Origin: Lentzea aerocolonigenes
GTDB taxonomy: Bacteria > Actinomycetota > Actinomycetes > Mycobacteriales > Pseudonocardiaceae
NCBI RefSeq assembly: GCF_000955955.1
Contig: NZ_JYJG01000112.1
Span: forward strand, 1-27,821
Direction of reading: 5' to 3'
DNA length: 27,821 bases
Part shown: positions 9,401-17,000 of the stretch, in pieces
How the letters are laid out: each line of letters begins with the position of its first letter
Numbering within the stretch: position 1 is the first letter of the stretch
The notes under the pieces: generated by a model
The model's input: only the letters and a program-made list of their open reading frames with translations
Told to the model about the DNA's origin: nothing
The model's database searches: none
Program-made: the position numbers and the translations under genes

Positions 9401-11046
9401 GGGCGATCGTCGACTCCGACCCGTTCGGCTTCTACCTGCGCAACAAGATCACCGCCGACGAGACCTTCAAGTTCCTGAACGACCTCACCGCCAAGATCGA
9501 CCCCAAAGCCGGGCCGGAGAGCGCGAAGAAGCTCTTCGAGGAGTTCCACCAGTACTACCAGGCGGATTTCTCCTCCTACACGACGCACAGCAGGTACGTC
9601 GACCGGAACGGCGAGGTCCACAATGGACCGAACTCGTTCACCAACAAGTTCGACAGCGGTCCGGACGGGATAACGAAGACGCCGGACGGCAGGCACTTCG
9701 AGTACACGAAGGACGCCAAGGCCGGCGACGCCGCCGCGAAGATGGCGACGCTGTCGGACATGTTCCGCGACGCGGACACCATCCGCGAGCACCAGGCCCG
9801 CCTCGGGACCACCAGCCCCGCCGCGTCCGCCCCGCGGACCGCGCCGGTGGAGCTGTCGTTCGACTTCGCACCGGGCACGAGCGGCCTGACCGTGGAACAG
9901 GCGGCCCAGACGCGCAGGCTGGCCGAGAGCCTCGTGGACACGGCGAACAAACGGGCGGAGCTGGGATACCTGCCGCCCAGGGTCGAGGTGTCCGGCCCGC
10001 ACGCGTGGACGGTCAACCAGGTCCTCACCGCGCGGCTGGGCGGGCTGGTCGACGTCCAGGTCGTGGCCGGCAGGTCGAGTGGCGCCGATGTCCGGGTGGA
10101 CTGGGAGCTCAAGCGGCCCGACGGACAGGTTCCGCCGCCGCGGCAGCCGGCCCAGCAGGCCGTCGAGGACGGTGCGAAGAAGGTCATCGACGACGAGTCG
10201 TGGCGGCACAGTTCCGCGGCTACAGCGGACTGGTTCGCGCCCAACGCCCCCGTGTCGCCGGACAGCTGGCAGGGCCGCCGCGAGGGTGCGCACGTGCGCA
10301 CCGTGGACACGGAAGTCGCCGGCGTCACCACCTACAGCACACCGTCGAACGTCGCTGCCTACCGCACGCTGGTCAACTACGACCTGCGCCGGATCGAGAC
10401 AAGTCCTGGCAGTTTCGTGCAGGAGTACACGGTCAAGGTTCATCTGCGGCCGGCGGCCGGAGTTGATCCCGCTGTGCTGGAGCAGGTGCGCGCGAAAACC
10501 CGCGACGGCGTGGACTCCTTGCTGAACCAGGGATATCGGCTGCCGAGCGGTGACCAGTTCCACCTCAACGTCGAGTTCACCGACAACGCGGCGGACGCGC
10601 ACACGACAGTGGAGGTGAAGGACGTCCACTCGAACCAGCTGGAGTGGAACCCCACCGCCACGCCGGGTGTGTACGCGCACGAGATGCTGCACTACCTGGG
10701 CGCCCCGGACGAGTACGTCGACGCGACGCGGGTGTTCCTGGAGCGTGAGTCGCGGTCGAGCGTGCACACCGACGACGGCGGCATGATGGGCGTGGACCTC
10801 TACCTGCCCGACGCCGCCCTGCTGCCCCGCCATCTGTGGCTGATCGAGCGGACCGCGAACAGCCAGGTGATGGTTCCCGACCTGCACCACGTCCGCCCCG
10901 GCACCCCGCTCCGCGCCGGACGCCGCCGCGACGCCGTCGAGCCCCGCGCCACCCGCCCCGCCCGCCCCGTCCACCTCGTCCGCCCTGCCGGTGATCCCCG
11001 AGCGATCGGACTCCCTGTCGTCCGAGGACTTCCTGTCCGCGGATGA
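3490..11046 (+). CDS. Giant multidomain secreted protein, N-terminal half (frameshifted)
   Basis: An ORF of 2,518 codons from ATG 3490 (GGAGA 7 nt upstream). Order: Pro-rich start; EspC/WXG-like helical hairpin (~39-138); Pro/Gly/Ala linker with repeats (~140-1010); a degenerate OTU-like region (~1028-1110, LANAITATL then VHVLGQDGKFTSFGP); an unassigned region with LWAGAGRP and RSYLVPLDVY (~1110-1400) that loosely recalls ADP-ribosyltransferases; two related helical modules (~1450-1650, ~1675-1800); an HD-type hydrolase region with H1889, H1923-D1924 and D2026; an OmpA-like segment (~2118-2208); and a zincin-type protease (~2230-2470) with H2397-E-x-x-H2401-x-x-G-x-x-D2407 and Met-turn GGMMG (2430-2434). 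The last ~45 codons are Arg-rich nonsense because the frame is lost near 10896-10907; the true continuation is the ORF at 10991. No Sec signal. Likely a type VII substrate, toxin-like or multi-enzyme; target unknown. Confidence 0.8.
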   Translation: MAKGSVNPNPSVPTNPAPSQPAPPPPPTGTGSGPSGNAGFSMNDSSMSRLQGNAGDLQSRLSSISSGLRGLNLGSYSMGPIGLFAVPSLNAANDQAIAQADAGAKAFGNVQSGLKATATTSTNVDSHNASSLKAIDPTTNVKPPPGGPGAGPVKAAGPGGPKVSAPGTIAGGTGAGPAKPAAFGGPKVAKPETVAGGTGAGPVKVAAPGGPTVSKPGTVAGGTGAGPAKVAAPGGPTVSKPGTIAGGTGAAAAKAAVPGGPTVAKPGTVAGGTGAGPAKAAGAGGPAVSQAPTVKDGAGAGPSGKVAASGGPGVSQAPTVKGGAGAVPGKGAGPVGPAVSQVPTVVGGAAAAGKAATAGGPAVSQAPTVTGGAGASSGKSAAAGGPSVSQAAPVGGTAAGPGKAAGPTGPVGPQAPTVAGGPGAGKGAAAGGPVAASAGPVGASGGSGARAGGPSGSSAPPVSAGPGASGGRSATPGGSAGPQVTGGPGPSAAATGGPARSNAPTVADGTGKGPVPGGPAATPGVASAPGGRPDVSGTGRGTGPAAPVAGGPAATDAKSGAVPGGKGPGPANVAGPVAGPATPAVAGGPGGQGTRFTAPDGGKGAGVAPPVAGGPAGLDARTGSPVGGKGAGPVPGGLAGPDARTGAPTGERGAGPVAGVSGGRPTQPGGLAVGATPAVPDGPAGTPSGRAAAGGGPAVAGGPVAPGIKADPTAGSAHPGGTTGAPAGRPAGSGGLGGAPAVPGSRPEVHGGPQATPSSSSTPKAPLVTSSGTAVTSPGIAAQPTPGATPRPGGAPLGAGPKAGIAPTPGVTAQPGTPAAAPASGPGAAPGATPQPSSRAAAATPGVAAQPGAIPATGTAAKPGTTTPGDAAQPRVTPAPGTAPQPASAPQTAQHSTSLTPGTTPQPAAGPQPSSRTPGTTPPATAPQPSPKQAPSAPAATPRPSTAPAPVAGAVPPSPVKPAVPTPATPQSIPSQPAAGLWSAPAPGPNALSKTNPARPKNGESQVDETTDHAPDVVLTPPAPPTPVERMLAVHGLETVQVPGTDENTSLANAITATLHPHQTDMLVTQAQGTPDTIAKAADARVHVLGQDGKFTSFGPVTGRPVHVVANDGPDGRTRYEATRETIHIGRSGVTYPGPTKRDVGGVWHTLHRGEVEIETIAGRHHVRLYTAVVSPADLSGVKPPFKDIQQNPQTGELKIATGNNPVLWAGAGRPQRALQWLAKYVESDGGKPSNPKDPSSAPMRPVLRSYLVPLDVYNKITSGATVEAAPSDAPTMNVDMRGEPNQFGIGGEHLDELIAHAEPGSLITYPADSTVPFDFPDQAGRILPTAELYQRLGLDPDFRSDAVGKAYDPWFKWTKNPDGSWDAKFRNDAHALHDIATRLREHHLTWSQSKQDPANRVPDALIEPDADTLPKARQDASPPKDMSFEARTERLNQFLNEVGPAATNVSKVTTNVLSTGGPALRDHLAGTDAPAVNQEAFEQVLREKVVPQAAVQAAKSIDGAVKAVRSTNVTSRTDIHSLMKDGHQPRNKKPKLFEPEVIEPTVAVFEAKVAEHPDLALLDEDSRREVARALGDRMRGELREQFNDLTAMLGELNRRQVPEKIDGPMLGALKDEFGPLAEVAAATGGGKKSTWFGGNRMTKFGELIGARIAAEQLPPTQPRIDTNRVAEVAENKVLGTVVTGALNSFTGKDLAATQPAELRKVVRDEVLPELEVAISAALKNDPALALVDQDFRDEVADAVAHDARTRAQDELAGFEFDPVDPTAVDALMAKVPGIATQAEIGALISADVDRMAVDFNTRTFGETPFPNSFHEWKQKRPDELIRQRQFGDQLGRTIDHTRDPEAAVRELIGQFPELDRKFDEVATQVQDKPFREPGAKGVYTFYEHSQMVLGQFLDLTANENPGTRFLPVDALAKAILFHDIEKVNAKNQFGDGQGQHDREPEHKLAVEMMDRYRGLWNNEKEFQAARAIVDSDPFGFYLRNKITADETFKFLNDLTAKIDPKAGPESAKKLFEEFHQYYQADFSSYTTHSRYVDRNGEVHNGPNSFTNKFDSGPDGITKTPDGRHFEYTKDAKAGDAAAKMATLSDMFRDADTIREHQARLGTTSPAASAPRTAPVELSFDFAPGTSGLTVEQAAQTRRLAESLVDTANKRAELGYLPPRVEVSGPHAWTVNQVLTARLGGLVDVQVVAGRSSGADVRVDWELKRPDGQVPPPRQPAQQAVEDGAKKVIDDESWRHSSAATADWFAPNAPVSPDSWQGRREGAHVRTVDTEVAGVTTYSTPSNVAAYRTLVNYDLRRIETSPGSFVQEYTVKVHLRPAAGVDPAVLEQVRAKTRDGVDSLLNQGYRLPSGDQFHLNVEFTDNAADAHTTVEVKDVHSNQLEWNPTATPGVYAHEMLHYLGAPDEYVDATRVFLERESRSSVHTDDGGMMGVDLYLPDAALLPRHLWLIERTANSQVMVPDLHHVRPGTPLRAGRRRDAVEPRATRPARPVHLVRPAGDPRAIGLPVVRGLPVRG
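3964..4338 (+). repeat. Five tandem 75-bp (25-residue) coding repeats in the Pro/Gly/Ala linker
   Basis: Five consecutive 25-codon units at 3964, 4039, 4114, 4189 and 4264 share GGPxVxxPxTxAGGTGA followed by a short GPAKxA segment. After 4338 the unit drifts to 26 or fewer residues (GGPAVSQAPTVKDG and relatives) and decays over about 1 kb into Pro-Gly-Ala sequence rich in TPG, AQP and AGG. Each unit ends in one Lys, giving a regularly spaced positive charge. The linker probably acts as an extended spacer between the secretion signal and the catalytic part. Slippage and unequal recombination are expected in such an array. Confidence 0.85.
10885..10990 (+). other. Frameshift junction joining the two halves of the giant gene
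   Basis: Frame 1 reads well through LWLIERTANSQVMVPDLHHVRP and then becomes Arg-rich until its stop at 11046. The +1 frame is open from just after a stop at 10868-10870. It reads a normal Ala/Pro/Ser linker (APRSAPDAAATPSSPAPP), then an acidic Ser/Asp stretch and the second half. Removing one base from C-run 10896-10899 or 10904-10907 gives a seamless join, and the span 3490-18796 is 3n+1 bases long. The GTG at 10991 has no ribosome site, so independent initiation of the second half is unlikely. This may be an assembly or sequencing error, a true mutation, or recoding; the first seems most likely at this C-rich site. Confidence 0.85.
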
Positions 11047-14000
11047 CGCCTCGGTGAGCGACGGATCGGTCAGCGACGAGGACTTCGCGTCTGTGGCCGA
11101 TGGGCTCCCGTCGTTCTTCCAGGACGGCGCGGCGCTGGGCACGATCGCCGCGGTCGAGGTGAACGGCGGTCAGGAGATCACGCAGGCGGTCACCGGTCTG
11201 CTTCCACAGCGCGCGGGCGTCACCGCACGCGGCGTCGACCAGATCGCGCCCGCTCTGACGGAGAACTTCGAGTCGTTCCTGGGCAACGGCCGCAACTTCC
11301 AGATCAAGGTCGGCAAGGACTGGTTCGAGGCGAACGTCAAGGCCGCGCTGGGCACGCGGACGGAAAGCGGTCTCGCCCGGCAGACGAAGATCGACTTCAC
11401 CGCGCAGAGCGGTAACAGCACCTCGCAGACCGGAACCATCGGCACGGCGGGTGATGTGGGTGGTGCCATCACCGCGGGCATGGCGGTCGGTGCGACGGGG
11501 ACGATCGCCGGCAAGGCCGCGCTGGCCCGGCCGGTCACCAGCACGACGACCGGCACGTCCACGACCGATCAGCGGGCCATCCGCTCCACCGACGAGGCGT
11601 TCGGTGCGAAGGTGCCGGTCACGTTCCAGGTCACGCTGACCGATGCGCGCGGCAACCAGGTCGGCACACCGGTTTCGGTGGAGCAGGAGGTGGGACTGCA
11701 GATCCCCGGTGACCTGACCGCGATCACCCCGGCGGATCCGAGCCTGACCGAGACGCCGTGGACCACGACGCCGGAACACGCGGCGCCGGAGGCGGTCACC
11801 GATCTCGACGCGGCGAAGGCGTTCGAGGACGTCGCGCGGCAGTTGCATCCGAGCGTGACGAAGCTGGGTGCGCCGGGGCGGACCGCGTTGCAGGAGTTCC
11901 TTTCGCCGTCGACGATCCGGGACAACCTGGGTGCGGCGTTGCACGGCTGGGTGGTGTCGCCGGATCTGAGCAGTCCGCACGGCAGTCGTGGCGGTGTCGT
12001 TCGGATGCGGGCCGTGCCGGTGAGCGTGGAACTGGTCGGCACCACGGCGTCGGCCAACCTGCGGGTGCACGAGTCCGCGGGGATCAGCACCGGACTGAGC
12101 GCGGCGACGAAGAGCGGGTTCGATGCCGGCGTCACGGTTGGCGGAGGCGCCACCGTGAAGGACAAGGTCGGCGGCACGGCCACCGTCAGCGTCGGTTATT
12201 CGGCACGCACGACGGAGTCGTCGAGCGCGGGCACCAGCGCGACGGTGAAGACGGGCATCCAGGTCAAGGGTGAGCTGGGGTTGTACCGGACGAAGATGCG
12301 GCTGGAGTTCCAGACGCCGCACGGCACGACGATTCCGGTCACGGCGACGGGATACCTGCGGGCCGGCCTGCCCGAGGCGAGTGCGGCGAACCTGCCGGTG
12401 CCGCCGGACGCGCCGACGACCGTCGCCGTCCCGACCCCGGAGCCGAAGTTCCCGCCGCCGTACCTCGCGAGCGCGGCCGCGGCCGGTGCGGTGAAGGTCG
12501 GGTCGTTCGAACCCGCGGCCGAGGTGCAGAGCCAGGTCGAAGGCGCGCTGCGGGGCATCCCGGGCTTCGGGAAGTTCCTGCCGTCGTTCGCTGATGCGGC
12601 GAGTGATCCGCGCAGGGCGGGCAAGAACATGCAGAACCTGGCCGACCAGTTGGAGAACCTGCGCAAGCTGACGACCGAGCTGTCGCCGACGGCGCTGCAG
12701 TCGCAAATGGACAGTCTGCTCGGCGCCGGTGTGCAGGTTCAGCTGAAGCGACAGGGTTTGGCCACCAACGACTTCGTCAACGTCACGGTGAAGGCGCGGA
12801 TGACCAACCCGGTCCACCTGGGTCAGGCGGACGCGCGCAACGTGCGTGGTTCGGCGTCCACCGGACCGAAGCTGGACAGCGCGACGACCACCCAGAAGGG
12901 CTGGAGCGCGGGCGTCGAGGGCAAGGTCGTGATCCCGGCGAGCAACAAGATGACGACCGCGACACCGACGCCCTCGGTGGGCGCGAAGTTCACCAGCACG
13001 ACCGCGACGAAGACCTCGGCGGGACCGACCGTCGGCAGCACCCGGTCGACCGGCGGCAGTCCGAACGCGCAGTTGTTCCAGCACGACGTGACGTTCGACG
13101 TCGAGATCACGAAGTTCAGCCGCAACCGGGCGTGGGTCAAGCGGCTCACACCGGGATCGCCCTGGTTGCAGGTGCCGGAACCGAAGACGATCGCCAAAAC
13201 GGGCGTCAACCTGCAGGAGATCAGCGGCAAGGCGAACCTGTGGGTGTCGGACGGCTCGACGATGTCGTCGGACCCCGCGGCGTTCGCACCGGGCGCGGCG
13301 GCCGCACCGGTGGTGCTGGCGAACCCGCCGACGATCCAGCAGTTGCTCACCGCGCCGAAGCCGCCGACGTGGCCGTTCATGCACGTGGAGGCGGTGGCGA
13401 ACACCGAAGCTGTGCGCGACGCGGCGATTGCCGCGTTGAACGCGAGCGGCGACACGGCTCTCACTGTGCCCGGAACCGAGGCGCGCAACCGGATCGACAA
13501 GCTGTTCAGCCCGGAGAGCATCAAGGCGAACCTGCCGACCCTGGTGGGCAAGGGCATGACCGAGGGCGGTATGAAGTACGGCCGTCGCGTCGCCGACCGG
13601 GTGGGTGCGGTCGGCATGGCGGTCGGGCTGAGCAACCCGAAGCTCGTGTCCATTTCGGACGATGTCGGTGTGGAGGCCGCGCACGCGGGCGGGTTCAAGG
13701 CGGGGGAGAGCACGACGGACTCCCGCTCGGTCGACGTGACGGCCGGGTTGAACACCCCGATGCGCCCGACCAAGGGCGCCGTCGGGTCGACCGCTCTGGG
13801 TGGTACCGCGAAGTGGACGCCGTGGTCGAAGTCGAAGACCACGGGGACCGAGGCCACCGGCAGCGTCGATCGCAACAAGGCCATGCCCGCGACCGGGCGG
13901 ACTGTGCTGGTGCAGCTGGACGCGCAGGTCACCGTGGTTGGCGAGAGCCGTGCGGGCAACACCGTTCGCAAGGGTTCGTCCAGTGTCGCCGGTTCTGTTG

Positions 14001-17000
14001 TCTCGTTGCCTGGTGGTGTGTTCGTCCGGGTCAGCGAGGATGTCGCGCGGGACATGGGTGTGCTGCCTTCGGTCGAGACCACGGCGGCACCGGTGGAGCA
14101 GGGCACGATGGCGCCGCCGTCGACGTTGCGTGAGGGTGAGCCCGGTGCGCTGGGGCTCGGCCTGGTGGAACAGGTACCGGACCTGTCGGACCTCGTCCCG
14201 CAGCTGCGGGAGAATCTCGGCAAGCTCGGCAGGAACCTGTTGCCGAAGTCGGTGCTGGACGACTCGATGAACAACCTGCGGCGGTTGACCGATCTCACCT
14301 CGGACGCGAGCGTGAAGGCGTTGGTGGACAGTGCGTTGGACGGCGGCGTGCCGTTGCTGGTGCACAACCCTGGTGTGTTCAGTAAAGACACGTATCAGGT
14401 CACGTTGAAGGCAACGCCCGGCACACCGGTGTTCGAGGGCGCGGTCAACGACGGCGTCGAGATCGAGCACACCGCGACCGGTGCCCTCGCGGTGTCCAGG
14501 ACGACGGGAAGCGCCACCGGGTGGGGCGTCGGCCTCAAGGTGCCCGGATCAGCGCTGCCCAAGACCGGTGACGCGAACCTGTCCGCGAACGTCGGCGGGT
14601 CGGCGGCCGTGAACGCCGGCCAGACGCACTCGCGCTCCAGGACCGAGTCGACGACGAAGCAGCAGGGCCAGTTGCGGGTGGGTTCCGGACCCGCGGTCCG
14701 CTACACGGTGCCGGTGACGTTCGAACTCGTGGCGGAGAAGGGCACCAAGGAGCTCGGCCGGGCGACGAGCGGACAGCTCGACATGTCCGTCCGCGTGCAC
14801 GCCGACAACCAGAAGACGACGGCGGATCCGGCTCCGTTCGCTTCGCGCGCAACGACTCGGCCCGCCGAGGACGGCGATCCGGCGAGCGCGCAAGCGTGGC
14901 AGGAGCCGTCCGCGAAGCTGCCGCAGTTCGCCTCGGTGGAGAACCTGCGTGGTGCCCAGGTCCTCCAGGACGCGGCTGTTCGGGCCTTGCGGGGTGCCGG
15001 CGCGCAGAGCGGTATCACCGGCAAGGGCACAGGTGCGATGAACGCGTTGCGGTCGGCTCTGGCGCTGGAGTCGTTGCAGACCAACCTCTCCGGGATGCTG
15101 GACGGTGCGTTCGAGGTGCCGGGCCTGCACGAGGCGTCGCTCACGACGAGCCAGCACGCACGGGTCAAGGTGTACGCGAAGCTGGTGAACCCGCGGCTGG
15201 AGGCGCTGAGCGACGGAGTCGGAGTGTTCCTCCCGAGCTCCACGGTGAGCACGGCGTCGAGCGAGGCCAAGCACAGCGAGACCGGCGACGTGTCGGTGGC
15301 GCTGGCGCCTGGCGGTGTGGCGTCGAAGAAGCCGGACGTCGCGGCCTCCGCCAGTGGTGCGGAGATCCGGCACGCGGCGGAGGACAGCGCCGCGCTCTCC
15401 GGTGGCACCACGCACAACCCGGCGTCGATGCTCAAGGTCGAGGGCCGCACCAGCCTGGTCGGCTACGACGTCGAGTACCGCGTCGTCGCCGACCTCGGCC
15501 GTGGCCGCGTCGGCGTGGTGGACGTGAGCGTTCCGGGTTCCGCGCAGGTCCGCATGTTCGCGGTCGACGCCCCTGCTGCCCTGGGCAGGCCACTGTCCGA
15601 GGATCTCGGCACGGCACAGACCAGCGTGCACGACGCCGCCAAGGCATGGCGCGGGGCGGAAGTCGCCGCCGATCAGGCCCGGCACGCCGCCCAGAAGGTC
15701 ATCAACGAGGTCGCGCCGCGGCTGGCCGCCGTCACGACAGGCCTGGGTGAGGTGGAGGCCGCCGGCCGTGCCGTGACCGGCGCGACCACCGATCTCGAGA
15801 CGGCGCAACGCCTTCGGATCGAAGAAGAGCAGGCGGTGGCGCGGGCCCAGTCCGCTGTGGACAAGGCCGCCGAGGCGGTCTACGAGGCCGAGCTGACCGC
15901 CGCGATGGCCGAGCAGGCGGCGCTGGCCGCGCGGCTCGAGGTGGACGAGGCGACGGCGCGCGAGCAGGCCGCCCGTGAGGGTTCCGGCGAGGCTCGCGAC
16001 GCCGCGGCGGCCCGCGACCAGGCCGTGCGGGAGCACCAGGACCTGCTGGCAGCGGCATCGCGGAGCGCCGAACTCGCCGCCAGGGCCAGGGACCTCCACT
16101 CCGAGCTGGCGATCGACCTCGGCTCCGCGCAGGCTCGTGAGGCAGCCTCCGAGGGCGCGGTGCGGGCCGCGGAGGAGGACCTGCGGCAGGCCCAGACCCT
16201 CCTGGACACCGCGCGGGCCGGGCACGAGTCGGCGGTGCGGGCCGAGCAGGACCTGCGCGCCGACGTCACGCGGGCCGAAACCGAGGTCGGACGGACTCGG
16301 GCGGAGGCGGCGCGGGCACAGCAGGCGTGGTGGCAGGCGAAGACGATGGTCGACCAGGAGGTGGGCCGCTTCAACGTCGCGGCCGAGCCGCCCACGTCAC
16401 CTGAGCCCGAGTCGCCCACGTCACCTGAGCCCGAGTCGCCTGCTTCGTCCGGGCCCGAGTCGCCGGCATCTGCGCCGGTGTCCCCAGCGCCCGAACTGTC
16501 GCTGGACTTCCCGCCGGGGAGCACGTCGCTGACGTTCCAGCAGCTGGTCGACCTCGAGGCGATGACCGAACGACTCGCCCAGGTCCAGGCGACCCGAGCC
16601 GCGTCGGGTCTCCCGGCGCCGGTCGTCGAGATCACCGGCGACCGTGCCGCGCACGTCGCGGAACTGCTGTCGCGTGAGGTCACCGTGGAGATCGAGGTGG
16701 CACCGGGCCGCGCCGACGCCGCGGACGTCCACGTGCGCCTGGACACCGCCGCCCCGGTTGCCCCGGATCTGGACGAGCAGCTCTCCGGCCTGGCCACGAC
16801 GGCGATGGAGAACGCTTCGCCGTTGATGAAGTCGGTGGAGGCTGTGCTGACGTCGAGCCCGCAGAAGTACCTTCACCACGAGGCCGGCCTGAACCTGCTG
16901 CGGGCGTCGGTGGTGCTGGACACCAGGACCGATGAGATCGCGGGCCTGATCAGCCGGCACGGTGTGGATCACGTGGCTGACGCGTTCATCCGGCAGTTCG

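Noticed and set aside
3465..11142. Very long minus-strand open frames (1,073 and 1,568 codons) opposite the giant gene
   Set aside because: They are Arg/Pro/Ala-rich shadows produced by high GC and third-position bias. The plus strand has recognisable domains and ribosome sites; these have neither.
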